Source: Nitrososphaeraceae archaeon (GTDB taxonomy: Archaea; Thermoproteota; Nitrososphaeria; Nitrososphaerales; Nitrososphaeraceae). From it: a stretch of DNA of 42,782 nt. A program made the translations under genes and the position numbers. The stretch's first letter is position 1, and each line of letters opens with the position of its first letter. The notes beneath the pieces are model-generated. The model made no database searches and was not told the origin of the DNA. It worked only from the letters and a program-made list of their open reading frames with translations. This document shows positions 24,030 through 32,405 of this stretch, one piece after another. The stretch lies in contig WHTU01000025.1 of NCBI GenBank assembly GCA_009377575.1, forward strand, positions 1 to 42,782. Reading direction: 5' to 3'.

Positions 24030-24275
24030 CAGACACCAACCTCTAGCTGTAGTACCTTCATAATGTGCTTGCATACTTCACTTGTCTGTTGAAAATAATC
24101 ACAAGCACAGTATAGCTGCACAGTATTGCTGTCTTCTGGCAAAAATATGACCTTGTACCCATAACTGCTTATGGCTTTCACTTCTAACCCAATAATATCC
24201 CCTTGGACGTCCCCTTATCCTTTGTACCGGTCCTTCTGTGTGGTTTTTTCTATTATGAGCAATTGTTGTACTCAT
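24029..24275 (-). pseudogene. SWIM zinc-finger protein with AT-hook-like start, +1 frameshifted
   Basis: ATG 24275 opens a frame with an AT-hook-like RIRGRPRGYYW and would end out of frame at 24099. One base further on the other frame encodes EVKAISSYGYKVIFLPED and YCACDYFQQTSEVCKHIMKV, i.e. C-x-C-x9-C-x-H, the SWIM zinc finger. Dropping one G of the GGG at 24188-24190 joins both into one 80-residue protein (GRPRGYYW-LEVKAIS). Without the join, the SWIM part could only start at GTG 24181. SWIM domains bind DNA or proteins. The gene heads the cargo operon behind TATA box CATATATATAG (24323-24333). Confidence 0.6.
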
Positions 24276-24322
24276 TACAAGTATACGATATCACATTGTC
24301 ATATGCTGACTACAAAGTTACA

Positions 24323-24350
24323 CTATATATATGATAAGTTATATATACCA
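24323..24350. promoter_or_regulatory. divergent TATA boxes
   Basis: On the minus strand CATATATATAG (24323-24333) serves the cargo operon starting at 24275. On the plus strand GTTATATATACC (24338-24349) can serve the regulator gene at 24408. The boxes are back to back with 4 bases between them, so binding at one should affect the other. Confidence 0.5.
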
Positions 24351-24407
24351 AGTGGATCAGATCACATAAGTCTACATTTAATAATTGTAGATGTATGTTT
24401 ATATGTT

Positions 24408-24602
24408 ATGAAAGCCTACATGGTTACATTGCCACATAGTTCTGGTGAATCCAGCACAGTAAGATTAAGTCATAATGCCAAGGTTAAGCTGGTAAAAATC
24501 GGGGCCAGATTAGCCTTAAAAGATGGTGATCCGAGAAGTATGGAAGAGGTAATCGAACTACTCATAAAAGAGTATGAAAAAAACCATAAGGAAGAGTTGT
24601 AA
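24408..24602 (+). CDS. ribbon-helix-helix-like regulator, 64 residues
   Basis: MKAYMVTLPHSSGE leads to a strand (SSTVRLSHNAKVKLVKIGA) and helices with RSMEEVIELLIKEYEKNHKE, the strand-helix-helix plan of archaeal RHH/VapB-type proteins. The frame is open back to 24171, but that part overlaps the SWIM gene and promoters; ATG 24408 or 24420 is more likely. It probably controls the divergent promoter region or forms an antitoxin with the next gene. Confidence 0.6.
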   Translation: MKAYMVTLPHSSGESSTVRLSHNAKVKLVKIGARLALKDGDPRSMEEVIELLIKEYEKNHKEEL

Positions 24603-24659
24603 ATCGGGGGCAAAGTACTAGGTAAACATAAAAATAAGCACAATTGGGGATAGTAGAAA

Positions 24660-24905
24660 ATGTCTGAATCAAGTAAAGGGTATAAATTCAAAATAGAATT
24701 TGAAATGCCAAATGAGCCAGAACCTGTCAAAGTTCCAGATGGACCTGTTGAGGGTTTTCTTAACAGCATGACTAGGATTACCTCATTTGGTGATACTCCC
24801 AAAGAGGCAGTAGATGGACATTTTGAAATCATGAAAGTATGGGAAAGTTCCTTGGATAAGCAAGCCAGAAGACAATCTTACAGGGACAAGAAGGGACTAA
24901 AATAA
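24660..24905 (+). CDS. HicB-like small protein
   Basis: Eighty-one residues: strand YKFKIEFEMPNEPEPVKVPDG, then SMTRITSFGDTPKEAVDGHFEIM, which has the HicB hallmark G-D-T-P-x-E-A. No HicA-type toxin is beside it, so it may be an orphan regulator of the element. It follows the ribbon-helix-helix gene by 57 bases on the same strand, and converges on the integrase. Confidence 0.58.
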   Translation: MSESSKGYKFKIEFEMPNEPEPVKVPDGPVEGFLNSMTRITSFGDTPKEAVDGHFEIMKVWESSLDKQARRQSYRDKKGLK

Positions 24906-24940
24906 GTACTCGAGTTAGTCAATTACTTAAGACTCATTGT

Positions 24941-26089
24941 TTAGACTGGTTCTATCTTCTGCCCTCGAATCAAAGCTAACTCTTTATGTATCCCATCAAT
25001 TTCCATCTGTATCTGTACAAACCTTTCAAGTTTGCTATGCAGGGATTTATTTTCCATCATTAGTCTATTGGCTTCATCTATGGTTAATGCATTGATTCCA
25101 GCAGTATAGCCCCTCACTTTATCTCCATTTCCTTCCAATAATTGAAGGGCTGTTGGCCTTGAGTATACTGTTTTTAGGCCCACATCATGCCCCAAGAGCA
25201 ATTCAACATATACAGGATTTACTCCTTCTGTCTCCATCATAGTAGCAAAATACTTTCTAAAACCATGGGCAGACATTATCTCTGTTCTAGCAGAGCCTTG
25301 CTTGACTGTTTCAGTAATGGGTTGATTTTCGACTATACCTGCTTGCAACCTAATTTTTCTGAGCATGTTGGAAATGACCAAGTTAGTAATAGGTCTAACT
25401 CTGACTCTGATATCTTTGGATTCATATCTATTAAATTCCTTTCTAAACAGTGGTGATTCAGGGGTTAGTTTTTCCCCATATTTCTTCCTCCAACCAAGGT
25501 ATTCTTCAATAGCTTTTCGACATTCTGGTGTGCAAAATGTCACATAGTGCTCCTTCGATTTCTTGTATACTTCAATCATGAAAAGGTTGTATTTGTTAAA
25601 AGGCTTCAGATGCTTAAGCTGTAGATTGGTAAGACCACCAACTCGAATGCCACTGCTGGAAAATAATAAAATAATAGCTTTATTTCTGATATCTGCCACA
25701 TTGAGAAGCTTGGTAATCTCCTCCCTTGTGTAGGGTCTGTCTTCTGCTACCTTGTAAAACTCTCCCTGAAATTTCTTGACTTTCTTCCAGTTTATACCTT
25801 CAATGTCATTAATGGAAAAGAAAGCCTGCAATGCTGATGTCCTTAACCTAATGGTATTGGGGGCAAGCTTTCTCTCATCTCTCATATTGACTATGAACTG
25901 GATTACCAAAGCTTGAATCTGCTTTGCTGGGACCTCGAGTAGGTCCTCACATGTCTTGTCAGAACCAAAGAATTTAATAAAGTAGTTGAGAGTATCTGCA
26001 TATTTGAGTTTAGTAGCTTTTGATCTTAAAGATGATATGAACAGTATGTATGCCGGTGAGCTTTCTAATTGTGATAATTGTCTCCCCAT
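24941..26089 (-). CDS. tyrosine recombinase/integrase
   Basis: About 382 residues. An N-terminal SAM-like core-binding domain (residues about 10-100) is followed by the catalytic domain with Arg149 (SSSGIRVGGL), a Lys in the beta-hairpin (VYKKSKEHY), His275-x2-Arg278 (HGFRKYFAT), His301 (LLGHD) and Tyr309 (KTVYSRP). All residues needed for catalysis are present. The C-terminal tail is a coiled coil. This is the archaeal virus/plasmid integrase type (SSV/XerA-like) and presumably mobilises the element. The frame reaches ATG 26131, but ATG 26089 is about 25 bases after GGTAATATACAAG and starts the recognisable protein. Confidence 0.88.
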   Translation of the reverse strand: MGRQLSQLESSPAYILFISSLRSKATKLKYADTLNYFIKFFGSDKTCEDLLEVPAKQIQALVIQFIVNMRDERKLAPNTIRLRTSALQAFFSINDIEGINWKKVKKFQGEFYKVAEDRPYTREEITKLLNVADIRNKAIILLFSSSGIRVGGLTNLQLKHLKPFNKYNLFMIEVYKKSKEHYVTFCTPECRKAIEEYLGWRKKYGEKLTPESPLFRKEFNRYESKDIRVRVRPITNLVISNMLRKIRLQAGIVENQPITETVKQGSARTEIMSAHGFRKYFATMMETEGVNPVYVELLLGHDVGLKTVYSRPTALQLLEGNGDKVRGYTAGINALTIDEANRLMMENKSLHSKLERFVQIQMEIDGIHKELALIRGQKIEPV

Positions 26090-26312
26090 CCCACAGCAGT
26101 ATATAAAGAACTTGTATATTACCATATCCATATGGGTGATGTAACTTATATTACCATTTTTCTGTATACATATTTGAATTGATTAGCTGTTTAGATTTTT
26201 CATCTTACTGGTTTCCAAGGTTTTCACTTTGTGACCTTGAATACGAGATCGTCACAATTTGGTTCATTTTCCATGGATTGCAACGAAAAAACGAGGATTA
26301 ATCATTAAAAAG

Positions 26313-27425
26313 ATGGGCATTCCAGAAAAAATTAAAGCAATTCAAGAGGAAATACACAAGACTCAGATAAACAAAGCTACTGAGCACCATATAGGCTTGC
26401 TTAAGGCAAAGATAGCCCGGCTAAAGAAAGAAATGGAGGGAGATATTCACGGTAAGACCGTTTCTTCCAAAAGCAGGTCTGGCGGGTATAGTGTGAGGAA
26501 AACAGGTGACGGAACAGTGGTATTGATTGGTCTGCCGAGCGTTGGAAAATCGACACTGCTCAACAGGCTAACTAATGCTAACTCAAAGGTTGGATCGTAC
26601 AGGTTCACAACCCTTACTGTGGTGCCGGGAATGATGGAATACCGAGGGGCGAGAATTCAAATCTTGGACATGCCAGGAATTATAGAAGGCGCGGCATCAG
26701 GTCGTGGATTAGGTAAGCGAGTATTAGCAGTCGCAAGATCCGCTGATATGGTCTTACTTATTCTTGATGTCTTTCAACCTCAACATATAGATCTTCTTAA
26801 GAGAGAATTATCTGAGATCGGGATAAAGGTTGACCAGAAGCCGCCTGATGTTTTGATAGAGAAAACAGAGACTGGTGGAATTTCGATAAATGCACAGGTA
26901 AAATCTCGGGTATCTGATAGTCTTGCAAAAGACATCTTAAGAGTTTATGGGGTTCATAACTGTAGGCTTACTTTAAGAGAACCTAACCTAACTGATGATC
27001 AACTCATTGATTTATTGGCTGGAAACAGAGTCTATGTCCCTTCAATCGTCGTTTTGAACAAGATCGATTTGGTCGATAATACTCTCCTCACGGAACTACG
27101 TCGCAAAATAGGAAACAACTTTATCCCTATTTCAGCTGACGGCGACAAGAATATAGAATCTGTCAGGGATGCTATATTTCAGAAACTTGATTTCATTCGT
27201 GTCTTTCTAAAGCCCAAAGGTCAAGCTGCAGATCTTGAAGAGCCACTCATAGTAAGAAGTGAATGTACTGTCAGTGACGTCTGCACGAAGATACGCAGAA
27301 CTATGGCCACTGACTTCAAGTATGCTCAGGTTTGGGGCAATAGCGTAAAATTTAGCGCGCAAAAAGTAGGACTAGACCATAGATTGGCCGACGGAGACAT
27401 AGTTAGTATTACTAAAAAGAGCTAG
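26313..27425 (+). CDS. DRG-family GTPase (Obg-related)
   Basis: About 370 residues, the archaeal relative of eukaryotic DRG1/2. An N-terminal helical part is followed by the G domain: G1 GLPSVGKS (73-80), G3 DMPG (119-122), G4 NKID, G5 SAD. A TGS domain ends the protein (residues about 295-368, IVRSECTVSDVCTKIRRTM ... GDIVSITKK). DRGs act on ribosomes during translation, binding through partner proteins. The open frame starts at 26259, but MGIPEKIKAIQEEI at 26313 is the family N-terminus. It flanks the right end of the putative element. Confidence 0.92.
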   Translation: MGIPEKIKAIQEEIHKTQINKATEHHIGLLKAKIARLKKEMEGDIHGKTVSSKSRSGGYSVRKTGDGTVVLIGLPSVGKSTLLNRLTNANSKVGSYRFTTLTVVPGMMEYRGARIQILDMPGIIEGAASGRGLGKRVLAVARSADMVLLILDVFQPQHIDLLKRELSEIGIKVDQKPPDVLIEKTETGGISINAQVKSRVSDSLAKDILRVYGVHNCRLTLREPNLTDDQLIDLLAGNRVYVPSIVVLNKIDLVDNTLLTELRRKIGNNFIPISADGDKNIESVRDAIFQKLDFIRVFLKPKGQAADLEEPLIVRSECTVSDVCTKIRRTMATDFKYAQVWGNSVKFSAQKVGLDHRLADGDIVSITKKS

Positions 27426-27625
27426 AAATCCAATCCCAATGAAACACAGGAGGATCCATGAATTTTCTTTACCTGTAATTCGTTCCAAAGACCATCCTTA
27501 AATTCATTAAAGGTTAGATTTGGCAGTAACGCTAGTTCAATGAGCAAAAGAAAACAGCAGCATACGTCGAATGGCACTTAGAATGGATTCGAATATCATA
27601 GTCCCCTACAATCGCTAAAACTTAA

Positions 27626-27739
27626 GAACTTGACAATTACGCGCTTAGATTAATTGACGGAAGTATGATACGGGCCGACACTGCCGATGTTTTTGCCAAG
27701 ATTTACACCGAAATCATAGTACCCGGCTTCAGACTTTAG
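27626..27739 (+). pseudogene. possible gene remnant
   Basis: Thirty-seven sense codons between stops, with a regular hydrophobic pattern (LIDGSMIRADTADVFAKIY, EIIVPGFRL). An internal ATG at 27665 would give 24 residues. It resembles the middle of a conserved enzyme more than random sequence, but I cannot name the family. Low confidence. Confidence 0.25.
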
Positions 27740-27789
27740 TTACAATGTAGTACTAAAGAGACCTAATCTTTTTTTATGGAAGTGGCAGC

Positions 27790-27867
27790 TCAGACAAATA
27801 CCTTCTCCTCATTAACAACACGAAAATCTTCAGTGTAACTCTGAATCTTCATTGCTGCCACCATCAT
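27790..27867 (-). CDS. possible 25-residue peptide or gene remnant
   Basis: MMVAAMKIQSYTEDFRVVNE ending EKVFV. In-frame codons continue upstream for 14 residues (KPNEAFYTQSYHK) to a TGA, so this may be the C-terminal scrap of a lost gene rather than a mini-gene. No promoter seen. Confidence 0.22.
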   Translation of the reverse strand: MMVAAMKIQSYTEDFRVVNEEKVFV

Positions 27868-28150
27868 CTTATGATATGATTGTGTATAGAAAGCTTCGTT
27901 TGGTTTTTTTCAAATCGCAAAAATTCAAAGCATGTTTACATTTTTTTTCTTAAATATCTGAAGAGTCCTAGGGATTATGTGCTCGTACAAACATTGTGAG
28001 TTAATTAATGCTGGGTCAATTTTGATTTTCGTCTTGATGATATCGAACGGGACACTAGTGCTATAATACACCGATGCACCCCTACCATCCAACAAAATAC
28101 GGGCGGGGTATCAGTAACGTAAAAAAGAGGTTAGTTTAACCTGTCTTACC

Positions 28151-30982
28151 ATGCTTGATGGTAGTAAAACGCTGCTGAAAACAGGACGTTTCCACTTTCA
28201 ACTCAAACACTTGCTAGTGATAGCAGTACTTGCAATATCATTTTCGACCGCCTTCATTATCAGGTCTTATCCTATAAAATATGGCTACTTTCTCAACGAA
28301 TTTGATCCCTATTTTGATTATCGAGCGACCAAATACATCGTTGATAATGGTCTGCAAGCATATCTAAACTGGCACGATACAATGTCCTGGTATCCAGAGG
28401 GAAGGGACGTCCCTGCTACATCCCAGACGGGTTTACATATCGTGGCAGCATTTCTTTATGAGATATTTGGGGCTGGTTCCTCGCTTCTGGATTTCGTCAT
28501 AATTTTTCCTGTTATTATGGGTTCATTTACTACTATAGCAATTTTTGCACTCGTTAGAACATTGAAGGGTACTTCAGCGGGCCTTTTTGCTTCCCTCTTC
28601 TTCGCCTTTACTCCAGCTATAATTCAAAGGGGGAACCTAGGGTGGTTCAAGTCAGAACCATTGGGATTATTCCTCGGTATTGTCGCAACGTACCTATTTG
28701 TTTCCGCAATAAAAGGGAGGCAAGTTAAATTTGTAATACTCAAAGCGCTATTGGCTGGATTCTTGCTAGGTTTGGCAAATGCTTCGTGGGGTGGCATTCA
28801 ATACTTTGCAATACCTCTATCGATCTTCTTTATTGCTGTCCCATTTTTCCGAAAAGACTTGGGTATTCCTTTGGTAGTAGCTATATGCATAACCGTCATA
28901 ACCTTAGCCACTGCTGGAATATTTCCGAGGCCCGGAATTTCGTTTGTATTTGGGCCCCCAGGAATCGCATTGATTGGTGGAACCGTATTCTTGGCGGCCA
29001 CTTTCTTTGTGAGGAAATTTACGTCATCTGATCATTCGATTCGGAATTCCGGAATCGTTCTTGGTGCATTCATCGTTATTAGCGTTGGGGTAATTTTGAC
29101 TGAAGCGTACTATTCACCTTCGTTTAGATACTTAAATGCAATAAACCCATTTCTTTCAGCTCAAAATCAATTAACAGCATCAGTAGCCGAACATTTTACA
29201 CCGACCATAGTAGATTACTTCATTGATTACTCGATACTGATGATGTTCGCTGGATTTGGCATATGGATGGCGTTTCGGAAGAGAAATGATATGACGATCT
29301 TTGCTCTGATACTGGGGATCACCGGGCTGTATGTAAGCGCGACATTCGCAAGGCTGCTTGTCTTCTCCTCGATCAGCATTATAGTTCTGGCATCAATGGG
29401 GCTGTTCGATTTGACCAGAATCTTTATGGAAAGGTACTCTTCCTCCGATGCTTCTACTGCAGCTCCAAATAAAGCGGCGAGAGGTAGGGAAAAGAAGAGA
29501 ACCGAGCGTCTTCATTCAAAGCCCTCTCATAATAAGCCAATAGTAATATCATTTGCAGTGGTCCTTATTTTCCTTTTAACCCTCCCCCTATTTTATCCCC
29601 CTAATATCAATTGGGTAACCTCAGCTGATGTTCCGCCGTCCATTGCAAATGGAGGAACTGGATACAGGATGCAGGTAACGGATTGGATCGATGCTTTAAA
29701 TTGGATTTCCAATAACACTCCTAAGGATTCTGTTGTCGCTTCCTGGTGGGACTATGGGTATTGGATAACTACCTTGGCTAATCGAACGAGTCTGGCCGAC
29801 AATGCCACCATAAACCAGACACGGATAGCCGAGCTTGCCAAAATGTTCATCGAGCCAGAGAAAGAAGGCTACGAAATAGCCAAGGAATTAGATTCAGACT
29901 ACGTGGTATTGTACCTGGTGGGGCAGAGATTCCCAGGTGCCAATGGAACTTCCTTCTACACACTTGGGAGTGGAGGGGACGAAAGCAAGAAACAATGGTT
30001 TATTCGGATTGGTGGATTCAATGAAATGGATTATTTGGAAGAGGACGGTTTTACTCCTACTCCCATGTTTTGGAATAATACATTACTTGGGAAGCTCATC
30101 CCATATAGTCCACAGGCATATGCCTCGATTCAGGGAGGACAACTTGCAGGGATTCAGCCAGTATATCAACCAGGTACGATAGCATTATACACTCAGGATT
30201 TGAAGTTCCCCTTAAGTGAGCAACCAGACCAACCATTTAGCCTTGTTTACGCGTCGCCCAGCTTTGTATCCAATACACCGGGCCTTGTTTTCGGTGTATT
30301 GGTTTATAAAGTTAATCAGGACTATCAGTCTGAATCTATGTCAGGTGAAAAACAAGATAATAGTACTAGTACCAGTACTAATTTCAATAGCACAACAGGA
30401 GGCTCTCGACCTGTAGCACCGAATTCAGCCAACTCTGCTAACTCGAATTCCACCCAGGAAACTGCCATCATTCAAACGGCACAAGGCCCAATAACGATTG
30501 AATTTCTACCGCAGGTGGCACCAAACCATGTCGAGAATTTTAAGAAACTTGCACAGGATGGGTTTTACAACAATACTATTTTTCATAGAATAATTGGTAA
30601 TTTCATGATCCAAGGAGGAGATCCCAATACCAAAGGGAATGAATCACAGCGAAACAACTGGGGCACTGGAGGTCCTGGATATGCTATAGATAAGGAGTTC
30701 AATGACGTATCACACATTCGAGGCATTGTTTCTATGGCAAGATCTTCTGACCCCAATAGTGCTGGATCACAATTTTTTATCGTTACTAATAATTCTCAGT
30801 TCTTGGACGGACAATACACTGCATTCGGAAGAGTAATTCAGGGTATGGATACTGTGGACAAAATAGCTGGTCTCGCTACTACTTCTTCCTTCGGACAAGC
30901 AGATCAGCCCAATAATCCGGATGACGCTAGAATAACAGGGATAAGTATTGTGAATAGCAGCTCAGCTGAAACCGGGGGATAG
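28151..30982 (+). CDS. aglB: AglB-type oligosaccharyltransferase fused to a cyclophilin
   Basis: 943 residues. The N-terminal half has about 12-13 membrane spans with the first acidic motif EFDPYFDYR (Asp52, Asp56) in the first outer loop. The outer domain carries WWDYGYW (residues 532-538), the sequon-binding site of STT3/AglB. It transfers lipid-linked glycan to Asn of NxS/T. After an Asn/Ser/Thr-rich linker (about 716-768), residues 770-940 are a complete cyclophilin-type peptidyl-prolyl isomerase: IEFLPQVAPNHVENF, FHRIIGNFMIQGGDP, GSQFFIV and LDGQYTAFGRV. No stop separates the parts. The isomerase should lie outside the membrane, next to the glycosylation site, where it could fold or present acceptors. 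Confidence 0.93.
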   Translation: MLDGSKTLLKTGRFHFQLKHLLVIAVLAISFSTAFIIRSYPIKYGYFLNEFDPYFDYRATKYIVDNGLQAYLNWHDTMSWYPEGRDVPATSQTGLHIVAAFLYEIFGAGSSLLDFVIIFPVIMGSFTTIAIFALVRTLKGTSAGLFASLFFAFTPAIIQRGNLGWFKSEPLGLFLGIVATYLFVSAIKGRQVKFVILKALLAGFLLGLANASWGGIQYFAIPLSIFFIAVPFFRKDLGIPLVVAICITVITLATAGIFPRPGISFVFGPPGIALIGGTVFLAATFFVRKFTSSDHSIRNSGIVLGAFIVISVGVILTEAYYSPSFRYLNAINPFLSAQNQLTASVAEHFTPTIVDYFIDYSILMMFAGFGIWMAFRKRNDMTIFALILGITGLYVSATFARLLVFSSISIIVLASMGLFDLTRIFMERYSSSDASTAAPNKAARGREKKRTERLHSKPSHNKPIVISFAVVLIFLLTLPLFYPPNINWVTSADVPPSIANGGTGYRMQVTDWIDALNWISNNTPKDSVVASWWDYGYWITTLANRTSLADNATINQTRIAELAKMFIEPEKEGYEIAKELDSDYVVLYLVGQRFPGANGTSFYTLGSGGDESKKQWFIRIGGFNEMDYLEEDGFTPTPMFWNNTLLGKLIPYSPQAYASIQGGQLAGIQPVYQPGTIALYTQDLKFPLSEQPDQPFSLVYASPSFVSNTPGLVFGVLVYKVNQDYQSESMSGEKQDNSTSTSTNFNSTTGGSRPVAPNSANSANSNSTQETAIIQTAQGPITIEFLPQVAPNHVENFKKLAQDGFYNNTIFHRIIGNFMIQGGDPNTKGNESQRNNWGTGGPGYAIDKEFNDVSHIRGIVSMARSSDPNSAGSQFFIVTNNSQFLDGQYTAFGRVIQGMDTVDKIAGLATTSSFGQADQPNNPDDARITGISIVNSSSAETGG

Positions 30983-31074
30983 TTCTCATCGCTTAGGAAA
31001 TGGCTCAACACATCATAATTGATTGAGCTACTTCCATTAGAGCCGTTTTTATATGAATAAGGCGGTTAACTCTC

Positions 31075-31284
31075 ATGGTTTACAAGTACATTCACATCGT
31101 CGGTACATCTCCTGAAAGTATTGCCGAAGCAATGAAGGACGCCGTTGATGAAGCTGCGAAATCAGTCAAGAATTTAAGATGGGCAGAACTAGGAAGAGTG
31201 ACGCTAAGAATAGAAGATCAAAAGATAGAGGAATATCAGGCAGAAGTGAAAATCGGTTTTGAAGTAGAACGAGGACAAAGATAG
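31075..31284 (+). CDS. dodecin-family flavin-binding protein
   Basis: Sixty-nine residues, standard dodecin length. KYIHIVGTSPESIAEAMKDAV, NLRWAELG and RIEDQKIEEYQAEVKIGFEV cover the whole fold. Dodecins form dodecamers that store flavin or CoA; the Trp in LRWAE is the residue that stacks on flavin. A strong TATA box (GTTTTTATATGAAT, 31044-31057) lies at leaderless distance. Monocistronic. Confidence 0.93.
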   Translation: MVYKYIHIVGTSPESIAEAMKDAVDEAAKSVKNLRWAELGRVTLRIEDQKIEEYQAEVKIGFEVERGQR

Positions 31285-31625
31285 CCCCTACTTTTGGCTC
31301 GAAGATAAGACAATGAATTAACTCTATCTGGTACGAGGTAACAACGCTTATTCATCAGACGTACCCCGTTCTTGTCAGTCTAATTTCGAGGAGTTTTGAT
31401 GGCTAGCCTTCACGCTCGAGTACGCTTTATCTTGACGTAAATGAATACCCAGTTGTTCGACCCTAAAATTTGATGTTCCAATCTGATATCTTATTCACGC
31501 GATCTCCTAATGAGAGCATCCAGGTCTGACTTCAATTAGCTTACTTTCCCCTGCTTTGAAATGGATATTAACCAATTTTTGATCTTTCAAACCTTTTAAG
31601 AGAGATTTATGCAATTATTATTCGT
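31285..31625. other. intergenic, no gene seen
   Basis: No credible frame. The final part has CCTTTTAAGAGAG (31592-31604), a TATA-type box about 25 bases before the following ATG. Confidence 0.4.
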
Positions 31626-32405
31626 ATGTTTGAGAGAAATGGTCATACCAATAATGCTAAATTGTCTCAAGGGTTTTCATCAGGCGCGCATAGGGTTCTT
31701 CCCATTAAAGTTAAGGTTAGACGCACATACGGATGGCTTTGTCCGTATAAAGATTACAGATCAAATAGATGGTCTAACGCCCAAAGGCATATCAATACGA
31801 TTCATGAGGGTGCCGGAAACCCAGTAGATAGCAGAACAGGAGAAACGAGGGATCAAAAAATTGCAAATGCTTTAAATCGAAGTAACATGCCCAATATTCT
31901 GTCCGGTTACAGGGTGCCACATCTAAGTGTCATCTCGGCGGATCGATCGAATGAACGATCTGGAGCTAGGATCGACAGCAGCCAGGCACAATTGCCTGTA
32001 ACGGAATTCGGGAATTTTCAGAATCCAAAAGATGTTACTCTATCGCCTGTTGCCGGAAGTTCTTGTCCGATGCCATTTCTTGACGCCCAGGCAAAGAGGG
32101 TCAAAGAGCTTGGCTATGATGTTCCAATTCGGTCACAGAAAGATATCCCTTCGTCTATTGAGAAACCTCGATCCGAGCAGCAGAGGGTGTTTTCATCACC
32201 AATAGCAGGGAATTTTCCAGGTGACGTAAATTCAGCATTGAATAAACCTAACAATGAAAAGCCCATTAACATTAACGTTCACAGAGACATACACAAAGAT
32301 AGTTATCACGATCCTTCTGATCATGTAGATCTACTAGCTCCTTTTGACCCTCAAATGGCTTATTGTCAGCAGATGCGCAAGTTTTTAGATCAATTCAAAT
32401 CATAG
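31626..32405 (+). CDS. protein with N-terminal C2H2-like zinc finger
   Basis: 259 residues. Residues 30-65 contain VRRTYGWLCPYKDYRSNRWS followed by RHINTIHEG; the Cys/His spacing recalls a C2H2 finger with one Cys replaced (only one clear Cys, then H-x4-H). The rest is hydrophilic, Pro/Ser/Asn-rich and probably disordered, with a second small motif SSCPMPFLDAQ and a C-terminal helix QMAYCQQMRKFLDQF. It may act as a nucleic-acid-binding scaffold. The ATG has a TATA box at 31592-31604. A 72-codon frame at 31609 is its shadow. Confidence 0.65.
   Translation: MFERNGHTNNAKLSQGFSSGAHRVLPIKVKVRRTYGWLCPYKDYRSNRWSNAQRHINTIHEGAGNPVDSRTGETRDQKIANALNRSNMPNILSGYRVPHLSVISADRSNERSGARIDSSQAQLPVTEFGNFQNPKDVTLSPVAGSSCPMPFLDAQAKRVKELGYDVPIRSQKDIPSSIEKPRSEQQRVFSSPIAGNFPGDVNSALNKPNNEKPININVHRDIHKDSYHDPSDHVDLLAPFDPQMAYCQQMRKFLDQFKS

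Larger units (their letters stand above)
20794..26131. mobile_element. putative integrated genetic element
   Basis: A run of short, tightly packed genes unlike the neighbours: a tyrosine recombinase at the right edge, two small antitoxin-like regulators, a winged helix, a SWIM zinc finger, tiny membrane proteins and several exported proteins of unknown kind. It lies between two housekeeping loci (cofE and the DRG GTPase), contains no housekeeping gene itself, and looks AT-richer than leuC/cofE. A truncated 28-residue gene marks its left side. Ends are approximate: I found no convincing direct repeats or tRNA target by eye. It could be a decayed virus or plasmid, or an integrase-bearing genomic island. 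Confidence 0.45.
27426..28150. other. 725-base intergenic region with protein-like fragments
   Basis: No full gene. A plus-strand stretch 27626-27739 reads like protein (ALRLIDGSMIRADTADVFAK, then YTEIIVPG) but has no good start, and a minus-strand 25-codon frame lies at 27790-27867. T-runs at 27764-27771 and 27903-27909 could end transcripts from either side. The last 30 bases contain GTTAGTTTAACC, a candidate TATA box for the AglB gene. Confidence 0.4.

Noticed and set aside
20930-24602. A classical toxin-antitoxin pair
   Set aside because: VapB-, RHH- and HicB-like proteins are present but no PIN, HicA or RelE-type toxin frame accompanies them.
20773-26260. Search for matching direct repeats at the two ends of the element
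   Set aside because: Only 7-8 base matches (for example TACGAGA) were found by eye, no more than expected by chance.
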